This document shows positions 7,708 through 15,978 of a stretch of DNA of 17,302 nt, one piece after another. The DNA is taken from NCBI GenBank assembly GCA_937890735.1, contig CALACZ010000007.1, positions 1-17,302 on the forward strand, in the 5' to 3' direction. The position numbers and the translations under genes are program-made. The first letter of the stretch is position 1. Every line of letters begins with the position of its first letter. Source of the stretch: an uncultured Bacillota bacterium (GTDB taxonomy: Bacteria > Bacillota > Clostridia > Oscillospirales > Oscillospiraceae). The notes under the pieces are model-generated. The model did no database searches. It was not told where the DNA came from and worked only from the letters and a program-made list of their open reading frames with translations.

Positions 7708-8852
7708 AAAAGATCGTCTGTCTTGCCACCTCGCCGTGGTATCCCATCCCCACACGCAAGCAGCAGGTGATGAGCCGCCTGCCGGACGCGGAAATCCTGT
7801 ATTTTGACCCGGCGGTCAGCCTCATCGCGCCGTTTAAGGACAAGTCCGCGTGGAAGCAGCTCACAAAATACCACAAAAAAGGCGACAAGCCGCAGGAGAA
7901 TATCACCGTCTACAGCCTGCCGCCCGTGCTGCCGTTTTTCTACAAGAGCCGCCTGATCAACAAGCTCAACCAGCGCCGCGCGGCGGCGTTCATCCGCAAA
8001 AAGATGAAGCAGCACGGCTTTGAGGACGCCGTCCTCTGGGTCTATTCGCCCGTCTGCTGCGACTGCGTGGATCACATCCCGCACGCGGCGCTCGTCTATG
8101 ACTGTGTGGATCGTCACTCCGCCTACGGCGGGCTGATGGACCCGAAGCTCGTAGACGCGATGGAGCTGGAGCTGGCGGGCAAGTGCAGCCGCGTGTTCGC
8201 CACTGCCGAGCCGCTGGCGGAGCGTCTGAAGGCGGCGAATGAAAAGACCGCCTTCATCCCCAACGGTGCGAATTACGAGCGCTTTGCACAGGCGAACGAC
8301 GAGCAGCCCACCCCGCCCGACCTCCAGGACATCCCGCACCCGATCTTCGGCTTTGTCGGTGCGCTTCAGCCGTGCGTGGAGTACGGCTATGTGGAAGCTG
8401 CCGCCAAGGCGCACCCGGACTGGAGCTTTGTGTTCATCGGCGGCGAAAAGCCGGGCGCGAAGCTCGACGTGCTGCGGACGCTGAAAAACGTCTATTTTCT
8501 GGGTCTCAAGCCCAACGAGCTGCTGCCGCAGTATCTGGCGCATTTTGACGCGTGCCTGAATCTGTTTGCCGACAACGCCCTCAGCCGGGATGTGAGCCCG
8601 CTCAAATTCTACGAATACCTCGCCACCGGGCGTCCCATCGTCTCTACGCCCCAGCCGGAGCAGGTGATGCAGTACGCGCCGCTCATTCAGGTCGCCACCA
8701 ATCCCGAGGAATTTTCGGTCAAATGCGCCGAGAGTTTACTCGACGATCTGCCGGAGCGCCGCGCTGCCCGCATGACTGCCGGACGCGGCTGCTCGTGGGA
8801 CGCGCGTGTGGCGCAGATGTGCAAATTCCTGCGCGACGACAAAATTCTCTGA
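7704..8852 (+). CDS. GT-B family glycosyltransferase, TuaH-like
   Basis: A 382-residue cytosolic glycosyltransferase. The N-terminal half has the start SPWYPIPTRKQQ, a FYKSRLINKLNQRRAA helix and YDCVDRHSAY near residue 135. The C-terminal nucleotide-sugar-binding half has FIPNGANYERF, FGFVGAL and SPLKFYEYLATGRPIVSTP, with the donor-contacting Glu304. The layout resembles teichuronic acid enzyme TuaH of Bacillus and related GT4 enzymes, so transfer of a sugar to a lipid-linked wall polymer is likely; donor and acceptor cannot be read from the sequence. The ATG overlaps the stop of the GT-CsaB gene (ATGA), with GGAGG just upstream, which indicates coupled translation and a shared pathway. A strong terminator follows directly. 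Confidence 0.85.
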   Translation: MKKIVCLATSPWYPIPTRKQQVMSRLPDAEILYFDPAVSLIAPFKDKSAWKQLTKYHKKGDKPQENITVYSLPPVLPFFYKSRLINKLNQRRAAAFIRKKMKQHGFEDAVLWVYSPVCCDCVDHIPHAALVYDCVDRHSAYGGLMDPKLVDAMELELAGKCSRVFATAEPLAERLKAANEKTAFIPNGANYERFAQANDEQPTPPDLQDIPHPIFGFVGALQPCVEYGYVEAAAKAHPDWSFVFIGGEKPGAKLDVLRTLKNVYFLGLKPNELLPQYLAHFDACLNLFADNALSRDVSPLKFYEYLATGRPIVSTPQPEQVMQYAPLIQVATNPEEFSVKCAESLLDDLPERRAARMTAGRGCSWDARVAQMCKFLRDDKIL

Positions 8853-8859
8853 CCTTCGC

Positions 8860-8894
8860 CACACCGCGGCAGACGCCGCGGTGTGATTTTTTTT
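8860..8894 (+). terminator. Intrinsic terminator after the glycosyltransferase gene
   Basis: An 11-pair GC-rich perfect stem (8860-8870 with 8875-8885) and a four-base loop are followed by one A and eight T residues (8887-8894). It begins eight bases after the stop codon and ends the GT-CsaB operon. Confidence 0.95.
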
Positions 8895-8903
8895 CGCGCC
8901 GTG

Positions 8904-8932
8904 TTTTCTTTTTGGGGCGTGTGTGATATGAT
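8904..8932 (+). promoter_or_regulatory. Predicted promoter of the murB-rapZ-whiA-dnaE operon
   Basis: TATGAT (8927-8932) preceded by TGA forms an extended -10. The -35 region (TTTTCT, 8904-8909) is poor. It lies between the terminator and murB, where an operon promoter is expected. Confidence 0.5.
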
Positions 8933-8960
8933 AGTAGTACTTGTACGCACGGAGGCGTTT

Positions 8961-9869
8961 ATGACTCAGGATACTGCTCTTTTTGACGCGCTGCGCGCGG
9001 CGTGCCCAACTGTGCGCGTGCTGCCCGGTGAGACGCTGGCGCGGCATACGTCGTTTCGCATCGGCGGACCGGCGCACTGCTTTGCGCAGCCGAAAACCGC
9101 CGAGGAACTGGCGGCGCTTCTGCACGCGTGCCGGACGCTCGGCGTGCAGCCGCGCATACTCGGCGCGGGGACGAATGTGCTCGCGCCCGACGCGGGCACG
9201 AACGGCGTTGTGCTGTGTACAAAAGACGCGCTGACGGGGCTTTTGCATGAACAGAATACCATCCGCGCCATGGCAGGGCAGACGCTCGCGCAGGTGGCGG
9301 TGTACGCGCGCGATCTGGGGCTGTCCGGCTTGGAATTTGCCCACGGCATCCCCGGCACGGTCGGCGGCGGCGTGTATATGAACGCGGGCGCATACGGCGG
9401 CGAGATCGCGCAGGTCTGCCGCCGCGTGGGCGTGATGACGATGGACGGCGAGACGCGGGAGCTTTGCGGGGAGGAGCTGCGATTCGGCTACCGCACGAGC
9501 GTTTTTGAGACGCTGGACGCGATCATCCTCTGGGCGGAGTTCACGCTCACGCCCGCAGACCCGGACGCCATCCGCGCGCGGATGCAGGAGCTGATACAAA
9601 AGCGCCGCGCCAGCCAGCCGCTGGACCTGCCATCGGCGGGCAGCGCCTTTAAGCGCCCGCAGACGGGCTATGCCGCGCAAATGATCGACGAAGCGGGGCT
9701 TCGCGGCTATCGGCGCGGCAGCGCCTGCGTTTCGGAAAAGCACGCGGGCTTCATCGTAAATCTCGGCGGCGCGACGGCGCAGGATGTTCAGGCAGTCATT
9801 CAGGACGTACAGCAGACGGTTTTAGACCGCACCGGCGTGCGGCTGGAACCGGAAATTCGCATCTGGTAG
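8961..9869 (+). CDS. murB: UDP-N-acetylenolpyruvoylglucosamine reductase
   Basis: A 302-residue cytosolic FAD enzyme. It uses NADPH to reduce UDP-GlcNAc-enolpyruvate to UDP-MurNAc, the second committed step of peptidoglycan precursor synthesis. FAD-binding motifs are seen at RIGGPAHCF (33-41), ILGAGTNVL (66-74) and GIPGTVGGGVYMNAGAYGGEI (from 129). The catalytic Ser228 lies in SAGSAFKRP, and the conserved Glu near the C-terminus is Glu298 in LEPEIRIW. The size and the GSxF context match the short type common in Firmicutes. The ATG at 8961 is preferred over an in-frame ATG at 8928 because GGAGG lies five bases upstream and the upstream ATG sits inside the promoter. It is the first gene of the operon; rapZ follows after nine bases. 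Confidence 0.96.
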   Translation: MTQDTALFDALRAACPTVRVLPGETLARHTSFRIGGPAHCFAQPKTAEELAALLHACRTLGVQPRILGAGTNVLAPDAGTNGVVLCTKDALTGLLHEQNTIRAMAGQTLAQVAVYARDLGLSGLEFAHGIPGTVGGGVYMNAGAYGGEIAQVCRRVGVMTMDGETRELCGEELRFGYRTSVFETLDAIILWAEFTLTPADPDAIRARMQELIQKRRASQPLDLPSAGSAFKRPQTGYAAQMIDEAGLRGYRRGSACVSEKHAGFIVNLGGATAQDVQAVIQDVQQTVLDRTGVRLEPEIRIW

Positions 9870-9878
9870 GTGAGGGAT

Positions 9879-10739
9879 ATGCAGTTTATCATTGTTTCGG
9901 GACTTTCCGGCGCTGGCAAGAGTAAGGCGGCGGCGATTTTGGAGGACCTGGGCTTTTATTGCGTGGACAATATGCCGGCTGAAATGATCCCGCAGTTCGC
10001 GCAGCTCTGCCTTGCGACAAAGGGACGCTATGAAAAGGTCGCGCTCGTGACCGACGTGCGCGGCAGCCTCACATTCGACACGCTCTTCCGCGCGCTCGAC
10101 GCGCTGGACGAGATGAAGCTGCACTATTCCATTTTGTTTATGGAAGCCACGACCGACGTGCTCATCAAGCGCTTTAAGGAGACGCGCCGCCTGCACCCGC
10201 TCATGCGCGACGGCACGCCGCTTTTGCAGGCGGTCGAACGCGAGCGCACGCTGCTCGAGCCCATCCGCAACCGCGCTGGCGTGGTCATCGACACATCCGT
10301 GCTCTCCACCGGCAAGCTCCGCGGGCTGCTCATCGATCTGGTGGACGGCGGCGTTCACGAGCGTGCGATGAACGTGCGCGTCATCTCCTTCGGCTTTAAG
10401 CACGGTCTGCCGCTGGAATCCGACCTCGTGTTCGACGTGCGTTTCCTGCCCAATCCCTATTACATCCCGGAGCTGCGCGACCAGACCGGGCTGGACGAGC
10501 CCGTGCGCAGCTTTGTGTTCCAGTATCAGCAGACGCGCGACTATATGGAAAAGCTCCAGGAGCTGCTTGCCATGACGCTGCCGCAGTATCTGGAAGAGGG
10601 CAAGACGAATCTCGTCATCTCCGTCGGCTGCACGGGCGGGCATCACCGCTCCGTCGCCGTGGCGCAGGCGATCGCCGATTTTACCGCCAAGCGCGGCTAT
10701 ACGACCACCATCAGCCACAGAGACATCGGACGCATTTGA
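9879..10739 (+). CDS. rapZ: RapZ/YvcJ family P-loop nucleotide-binding protein
   Basis: A 286-residue protein. The N-terminal kinase-like domain has Walker A GLSGAGKS (8-15) and VDNMPAEMIPQF. The C-terminal domain has the family signature GCTGGHHRS (250-258). In Escherichia coli, RapZ senses glucosamine-6-phosphate and steers the small RNA GlmZ to RNase E. Gram-positive homologues (YvcJ) are nucleotide-hydrolysing proteins with a less clear role. Here, next to murB, a link to amino sugar and cell wall precursor supply is plausible (inference). The ATG at 9879 is chosen over the GTG at 9870 because GGTGAGG precedes it and the family begins directly with the strand leading to the P-loop. Confidence 0.94.
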   Translation: MQFIIVSGLSGAGKSKAAAILEDLGFYCVDNMPAEMIPQFAQLCLATKGRYEKVALVTDVRGSLTFDTLFRALDALDEMKLHYSILFMEATTDVLIKRFKETRRLHPLMRDGTPLLQAVERERTLLEPIRNRAGVVIDTSVLSTGKLRGLLIDLVDGGVHERAMNVRVISFGFKHGLPLESDLVFDVRFLPNPYYIPELRDQTGLDEPVRSFVFQYQQTRDYMEKLQELLAMTLPQYLEEGKTNLVISVGCTGGHHRSVAVAQAIADFTAKRGYTTTISHRDIGRI

Positions 10740-10759
10740 TAGATAGAAAGGAGACGCGT

Positions 10760-11659
10760 ATGTCGTTTTCCTCCAACTGTAAAGCGGAGCTGTGCCGCAT
10801 TCCCATCACGCGGCGCTCCGCCGCCATTGCCGAGAGCTACGGCGTGCTGCTCTACTGCAATACCTTCTCGCCGCACCTTATCCGCATTGTCACGGAATCC
10901 GAGGATTTTGCGGCGCGCCTGCCGCGGCTGTTCAAAAAAGCGTTCGGCGTGGAATTTGACACGCTGCCCGACGGCGCGTCCGGCGGCAAGCAGATATTCC
11001 TGATCGAATCGCAGGAAAAGATCGCGCATATCTTCTCCGCTTTTGGCGTGAGCGCCAAAAGCAGCGTCACGCTGCACGTCAACTTCGGCGTGCTGGAGGA
11101 GGACGCCGACCGCTTCGCGTTCCTGCGCGGCGCGTTTTTAGCCGGCGGCTCGGTCACCGACCCCGCCAAGCGCTACCATCTGGAGCTCATCACGTCGCAC
11201 CACAAGGTGAGTCTGGAGGCGTGCGCGCTGCTGCTGGACGTCGGGTTTTATCCCAAAGCGCTCTCGCGCGGCGGCAGCGGCATTTTGTACTTTAAGCAGA
11301 GCGATACCATTGCCGATTTTCTCACCGCCATCGGCGCGCCGGTGTGCGCGATGGGCATTTTGCAGGCGAAGGTCGAAAAAGATATGCGAAACGGGGTCAA
11401 CCGCCGCTGCAACTGCGAAACGGCGAACCTCACCAAGGTCGTGGACGCCTCCATCGAGCAGGTCGCCGCGATCCGCAAGCTCAAAAAATCCGGGCAGTTT
11501 CAGGAGCTTCCCGAAAAGCTGCGCCGCACGGCGGAGCTGCGGCTCAAAAACCCGGAGGCGACGCTTTCCGAGCTTGCCGGGCAGTCCGATCCGCCCGTTT
11601 CCAAGTCCGCCATGAACCACCGTATGCGCAAGCTCGTGGAGCTTGCCGGAACGCAATAG
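10760..11659 (+). CDS. whiA: DNA-binding protein WhiA
   Basis: A 299-residue protein with the WhiA arrangement: an N-terminal segment starting MSFSSNCKAELCRI, a degenerate LAGLIDADG homing-endonuclease fold (LRGAFLAGGSV, 122-132), and a C-terminal helix-turn-helix (about 267-290) ending RMRKLVELA. WhiA controls sporulation septation in Streptomyces and affects cell division and chromosome segregation in Bacillus. It binds DNA but is not a nuclease. The ATG at 10760 has an AAAGGAG site and the conserved N-terminus; an in-frame TTG at 10736, overlapping the rapZ stop, is rejected as start. It lies directly after rapZ, without the yvcK gene present between the homologues in Bacillus subtilis. 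Confidence 0.96.
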   Translation: MSFSSNCKAELCRIPITRRSAAIAESYGVLLYCNTFSPHLIRIVTESEDFAARLPRLFKKAFGVEFDTLPDGASGGKQIFLIESQEKIAHIFSAFGVSAKSSVTLHVNFGVLEEDADRFAFLRGAFLAGGSVTDPAKRYHLELITSHHKVSLEACALLLDVGFYPKALSRGGSGILYFKQSDTIADFLTAIGAPVCAMGILQAKVEKDMRNGVNRRCNCETANLTKVVDASIEQVAAIRKLKKSGQFQELPEKLRRTAELRLKNPEATLSELAGQSDPPVSKSAMNHRMRKLVELAGTQ

Positions 11660-11670
11660 GGGAGTACGCC

Positions 11671-14600
11671 ATGGGATTTGTCCACCTCCATGTTCATACC
11701 GAGTTCAGTCTGCTCGACGGAGCGTGCCGCATCCGCGACCTCATCCCGCGCGTGCAGGAGCTGGGGCAGTCAGCGGTCGCCATCACCGACCACGGCAATA
11801 TGTACGGCGTGATCGACTTTTACAAGGCGGCAAAGGCGGCGGGTATCAAGCCCATCATTGGCTGCGAGGTCTATGTTGCGCCGCGCACGCGCTTTGATAA
11901 GGTCCATTCACTCGACCGCGAGAGCTATCACCTCGTGCTCCTGTGTGAAAACGAGACGGGCTATCATAATCTCTGCTACATGGTCTCGCAGGCGTATGTG
12001 GAGGGCTTTTATAACCGCCCGCGCGTCGATCTGGACCTGCTGCGGTCGCACCACGAGGGGCTGATCGCGCTGTCGGCGTGCCTTGCTGGGCGTATTCCGC
12101 AGTGCATCCTGCATGACGATTACGAGGCGGCGAAGGCATCCGCGCTGGAATACGCCGAAATTTTCGGCGAGGGCAATTTCTTTTTGGAGCTTCAGGATCA
12201 CGGGCTTGCCGAGCAGCGCGCCGTGAATCCGCAGATCTTGCGCCTTGCACGCGAGACGGGTCTGCCGCTCGTTGTGACGAATGACGCGCATTACCTCAAA
12301 AAAGAGGACTCGCGCACACAGGATGTGCTCATGTGCATCCAGATGGGCAAGACCGTGGAAGACCCGGACCGTATGCGCTTCGGCAGCGAGGAATTTTACC
12401 TCAAATCCGAGGACGAGATGCGCAGCCTGTTCCCGAATGAGGACGAGGCATTTGAAAACACCGTCCGCATTGCCGAGCGCTGCAACGTGGAGTTCACGTT
12501 CGGCAAGTATCATCTGCCGGAATTTAAGCTCCCGGCGGGCTATGACAGCCTGACGTACCTCAGGGAGCTCTGCGCCAAGGGCTTTGCCGCCCGCTACCCG
12601 GACGCGCAAGCGGAATATAAAAAGCAGCTGGAATACGAGATCGACATGATCGAGAAAATGGGCTTTACCGACTATTTTCTCATCGTGTCGGATTTTGTGC
12701 GCTTTGCAAAGGACGCCGGTATCCCGGTCGGTCCCGGGCGCGGCAGCGCCGCCGGGTCGATGGTCGCGTACACGCTCTACATCACCGACATCGATCCCAT
12801 GCAGTACAGCCTCTATTTTGAGCGCTTCCTGAACCCGGAGCGTATCTCCATGCCCGATATTGACATGGACTTCGGCGACACCCGCCGGGGTGAGGTCGTG
12901 GACTATGTGCGCCGCAAATACGGCGAGGATCACGTTGCGCAAATCGTCACGTTCGGCACAATGGCGGCGCGCGGCGCGATCCGCGACGTGGGAAGAGCGC
13001 TGGATTTTTCCTACGCCGAGACGGACGTGGTGGCAAAGCTCGTGCCGAACACGCTACATATCACGCTGAACGAAGCGCTGAAGGTCTCGCCGCAGCTCAA
13101 AGAGATGTACGACGGCGACGAGCGCGTCAAAACGCTCATCGACACCGCGCGCGCCCTCGAAGGGATGCCGCGCAACACCTCCACGCACGCGGCGGGCGTT
13201 GTCATCACGCGCGAGCCGGTGTATCACTACGTCCCGCTCTCAACGAATGACGACACCATCGTCACCCAGTACACCATGACCACGCTCGAGGAGCTGGGGC
13301 TTCTCAAGATGGACTTTCTGGGGCTGCGCAACCTCACGGTCATCGAAAACGCCGTGCAGGACATCCGCAAGCGCGAGCCGGATTTTGATATGCGCACCAT
13401 CCCGAACGACGACGCGGCGACGTTTGCCATGCTCTCCGAGGGCAGGACGTCGGGGGTGTTCCAGCTTGAATCGTCCGGCATTACGGGCGTTTGCGTCAGC
13501 ATGAAGCCGCAGTCCATCGAAGATGTAACGGCGATCGTGGCGCTTTACCGTCCCGGTCCGATGGACTCCATCCCGCGCTTTATCAAAAACAAGCTCAATC
13601 CGCAGACCATCCGCTACAAGCATCCGCTGCTCCAGCCGATCCTCGCCGTGACCTACGGCTGCATCGTCTATCAGGAGCAGGTCATCGAAATTTTCCGCAA
13701 GCTCGGCGGCTTCAGCCTCGGGCAGTCGGACAACGTCCGCCGCGCCATCTCCAAAAAGAAGCAGGCGGTCATCATGGCAGAGCGCAAGGCATTCGTCTAC
13801 GGCGATCCGTCCCGCAATATCTGCGGCGCGATCGCAAACGGCGTGCCGGAGCAGACCGCCAACGACATTTACGACGAGATCATCGACTTTGCAAACTACG
13901 CCTTTAATAAGGCGCACGCCGTCTGCTATGCCAAGGTCAGCTACGACACGGCGTATCTCAAGTGCCACTATCCCAAGGAATATCTCGCGGCGCTCATGAC
14001 GTCGGTGCTCGACAGCTCCGTGAAAATTTCGGAGTATATCGTCGAGTGCAAGGCGTGCGACATTCCCGTGCTGCCGCCTGATCTCAACGAATCGAACGAC
14101 TACTTTACCGTCACGCCGGGCGGCATCCGCTTCGGTCTGGCGGCGATCAAAAATATCGGGCGCGGCTTTATCCAGAAGGTCATGGCAGAGCGCGCGGAAA
14201 ACGGCGCGTTCCGCGATCTGGAGGATTTCTGCCGCCGGATGTGCGGCACGGACCTCAATAAGCGCGCACTCGAAAATCTCATCAAATCCGGCGCGTGCGA
14301 CTGCTTTGGGCTGCACCGCTCGCAGATGCTGCAAATTTACGAGACGGTGCTCGATTCCGTCACCGCCAGCCGCCGCAAAAATGTGGAGGGGCAGCTCGAC
14401 CTGTTCGGGGGATTTTTAGAGGAATCGTCCGACCCGCTGCCGGCGGTGCATATTCCCAACCTTCCCGAGCTGCCGCGCCAGGAGCTGATGGCGCTTGAAA
14501 AGGAGACGACGGGGCTGTATCTGTCGGGTCACCCGATGGATGAGTACCGACCGCTGCTCGCCGCCGTACATGCCGCGCCGATCGGGCAGATCATGGAGAG

Positions 14601-15153
14601 CTTTACCGAAGAGGGCGGCAGCTTCCGCGATGAGCAGAGCGTCACCGTCGCCGGGATCGTGCAGACGGTCAAGATGAAAACGACCAAGAATCATTCCATG
14701 ATGGCGTACGTCCGTCTGGAGGATGACACGGGCGCGATCGAACTGCTCGTTTTTTCCAACGCGCTGGGGCAGTTCGGCAGCTATCTGCATGAAAACGCCG
14801 CCGTGGTGGTGCAGGGGCGCATCTCCGTGCGCGACGATAAAGACCCGCAGATCGTGCTAAACGCTGCCCGCCAGCTGGCGGAGCTGGAAGCTGACCCGCT
14901 GCCTGCGCAGCGACCCGCGCAGCCCGCGCGTCCGCTGCCGGACTTCCGCACGCTCTATCTGCGCGTGCCGTCGCAGTCCGCGCCCGAGGCGCGCAAAACG
15001 CTCGCCATTCTCAAAATGTTTCCCGGGAAAAGCCGTACCGTCCTCTTTTACGCCGACACCCGCACGCAGATGGGGGGCACGTGCCGGCCGGAGGATGTCA
15101 TGCTGGACGAGCTGCGCAGCCTTCTGGGGGCTGACAGCGTGGTTCTTAAATAA
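11671..15153 (+). CDS. dnaE: DNA polymerase III alpha subunit, DnaE1 type
   Basis: A 1160-residue C-family replicative polymerase, full length for DnaE1. Order: PHP domain (about 1-270); palm with catalytic Asp396 and Asp398 (PDIDMDFGD) and the third aspartate 548 in KMDFLGL; fingers; helix-hairpin-helix region near 830-870; a clamp-binding-like QLDLF (908-912); and an OB fold from about 990 (VTVAGIVQTVKMK...VVVQGRI). The PHP metal ligands appear complete: His7, His9, Asp16, His41, Glu66, His87, Cys137, Asp205 and His207. This differs from the degenerate E. coli PHP domain and suggests built-in 3'-5' exonuclease activity. The same frame is open far upstream inside whiA, but the ATG at 11671 has GGGGAG seven bases ahead and the family start GFVHLHVHTEFS. 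It is the last gene of the murB operon. No clear terminator follows. Confidence 0.97.
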   Translation: MGFVHLHVHTEFSLLDGACRIRDLIPRVQELGQSAVAITDHGNMYGVIDFYKAAKAAGIKPIIGCEVYVAPRTRFDKVHSLDRESYHLVLLCENETGYHNLCYMVSQAYVEGFYNRPRVDLDLLRSHHEGLIALSACLAGRIPQCILHDDYEAAKASALEYAEIFGEGNFFLELQDHGLAEQRAVNPQILRLARETGLPLVVTNDAHYLKKEDSRTQDVLMCIQMGKTVEDPDRMRFGSEEFYLKSEDEMRSLFPNEDEAFENTVRIAERCNVEFTFGKYHLPEFKLPAGYDSLTYLRELCAKGFAARYPDAQAEYKKQLEYEIDMIEKMGFTDYFLIVSDFVRFAKDAGIPVGPGRGSAAGSMVAYTLYITDIDPMQYSLYFERFLNPERISMPDIDMDFGDTRRGEVVDYVRRKYGEDHVAQIVTFGTMAARGAIRDVGRALDFSYAETDVVAKLVPNTLHITLNEALKVSPQLKEMYDGDERVKTLIDTARALEGMPRNTSTHAAGVVITREPVYHYVPLSTNDDTIVTQYTMTTLEELGLLKMDFLGLRNLTVIENAVQDIRKREPDFDMRTIPNDDAATFAMLSEGRTSGVFQLESSGITGVCVSMKPQSIEDVTAIVALYRPGPMDSIPRFIKNKLNPQTIRYKHPLLQPILAVTYGCIVYQEQVIEIFRKLGGFSLGQSDNVRRAISKKKQAVIMAERKAFVYGDPSRNICGAIANGVPEQTANDIYDEIIDFANYAFNKAHAVCYAKVSYDTAYLKCHYPKEYLAALMTSVLDSSVKISEYIVECKACDIPVLPPDLNESNDYFTVTPGGIRFGLAAIKNIGRGFIQKVMAERAENGAFRDLEDFCRRMCGTDLNKRALENLIKSGACDCFGLHRSQMLQIYETVLDSVTASRRKNVEGQLDLFGGFLEESSDPLPAVHIPNLPELPRQELMALEKETTGLYLSGHPMDEYRPLLAAVHAAPIGQIMESFTEEGGSFRDEQSVTVAGIVQTVKMKTTKNHSMMAYVRLEDDTGAIELLVFSNALGQFGSYLHENAAVVVQGRISVRDDKDPQIVLNAARQLAELEADPLPAQRPAQPARPLPDFRTLYLRVPSQSAPEARKTLAILKMFPGKSRTVLFYADTRTQMGGTCRPEDVMLDELRSLLGADSVVLK

Positions 15154-15177
15154 TCTGTGAAAAATCCGCGTGCCCGC

Positions 15178-15206
15178 TACACAGCCGTGCAATTTTATGG
15201 TATACT
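15178..15206 (+). promoter_or_regulatory. Predicted promoter of the two-component operon
   Basis: TATACT (15201-15206) with an extended TGG lies 17 bases after TACACA (15178-15183). The start near 15213 would leave a leader of about 70 bases, which holds only a five-pair hairpin without a T tract. Readthrough from dnaE is also possible, since no strong terminator is seen in 15154-15177. Confidence 0.55.
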
Positions 15207-15281
15207 TTTAAATTGGAATATGGATCAGCGATTTTAACACGTTTCGCCGGACACCCGGCAGAAGATAAAGGGGAATCTGCA

Positions 15282-15968
15282 ATGAAGAAAGTTCTGATTT
15301 TGGAGGACGAGGTCAACATCCGCAGCTTCGTCGTCATCAATCTCCGCCGCGCGGGCTATGAGGTGCTGGAGGCCGGCACCGGCGCGGAGGCGCTGGAAAA
15401 GCTCCGCCAGAACCCGGACGTCGGCGTTGCCATTCTGGACATCATGCTGCCGGACATCGACGGCTTTGAGGTCTGCCGCAATATCCGCGCCACCGATAAA
15501 AAGATCGGCATCATCATGCTCACCGCCCGCAGCCAGGAGATGGACAAGATCACGGGTCTGATGACCGGCGCGGACGATTATATGACCAAGCCCTTCAGCC
15601 CTGCGGAGCTCACCGCGCGCATCGACGCGCTCTACCGCCGCATCGGAAACGACCCCACCGCCGACAGCGTGGAGCTGTGCCACGGTCCGTTCGTGCTCAA
15701 CACGCGCAACCGCACGCTCGACAAAGAGGGCAGGCGTATCAAGCTCACGCAGGTGGAATACGCCATCATGAAGCTGTTCATGCAGAACCCCGGCAGGGCG
15801 CTCTCGCGCGAGGACATTCTCGCCGCCGTCTGGGGGCGCGATTATGACGGGGAACTCAAGATCGTGGACGTGAACATCCGCAGGCTTCGCATCAAGATCG
15901 AGGACGACACTGCGAACCCCACCTACATCACCACCGTCTGGGGCTACGGCTACAAGTGGGGCGCGTGA
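15282..15968 (+). CDS. OmpR/PhoB-family response regulator
   Basis: A 228-residue transcription regulator. The receiver domain (1 to about 118) has the acidic pocket Glu8/Asp9, phospho-acceptor Asp53 (LDIMLPD), switch Thr81 and Lys103 (TKPFSP). The C-terminal winged-helix DNA-binding domain (about 128-228) ends in the typical DVNIRRLRIKIE...TVWGYGYKW. The ATG at 15282 has an AAGGGG site eight bases ahead; an in-frame TTG at 15213 would sit on the predicted transcription start and is rejected. The kinase gene begins ten bases after the stop, so the two form a cognate pair. Target genes cannot be read from the window. Confidence 0.95.
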   Translation: MKKVLILEDEVNIRSFVVINLRRAGYEVLEAGTGAEALEKLRQNPDVGVAILDIMLPDIDGFEVCRNIRATDKKIGIIMLTARSQEMDKITGLMTGADDYMTKPFSPAELTARIDALYRRIGNDPTADSVELCHGPFVLNTRNRTLDKEGRRIKLTQVEYAIMKLFMQNPGRALSREDILAAVWGRDYDGELKIVDVNIRRLRIKIEDDTANPTYITTVWGYGYKWGA

Positions 15969-15978
15969 GCAGAGCGTC

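Noticed and set aside
8736..9743. Long minus-strand open frame opposite murB
   Set aside because: Composition is that of an antisense GC-rich frame (Arg, Ala, His rich), it crosses a strong terminator and a promoter, and it shows no motif.
11344..11670. Upstream extension of the dnaE frame into whiA
   Set aside because: The extra 109 residues are an out-of-frame reading of whiA. The family N-terminus and a good ribosome binding site both point to the ATG at 11671.
15155..15184. Possible hairpin CTGTG...CACAG after dnaE
   Set aside because: Only five pairs around a 20-base loop and no T tract, so it is not a credible terminator.
15246..15259. GCCGG/CCGGC hairpin in the leader of the response regulator gene
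   Set aside because: A five-pair stem without T tract or a recognisable riboswitch context; such stems are common by chance in GC-rich DNA.
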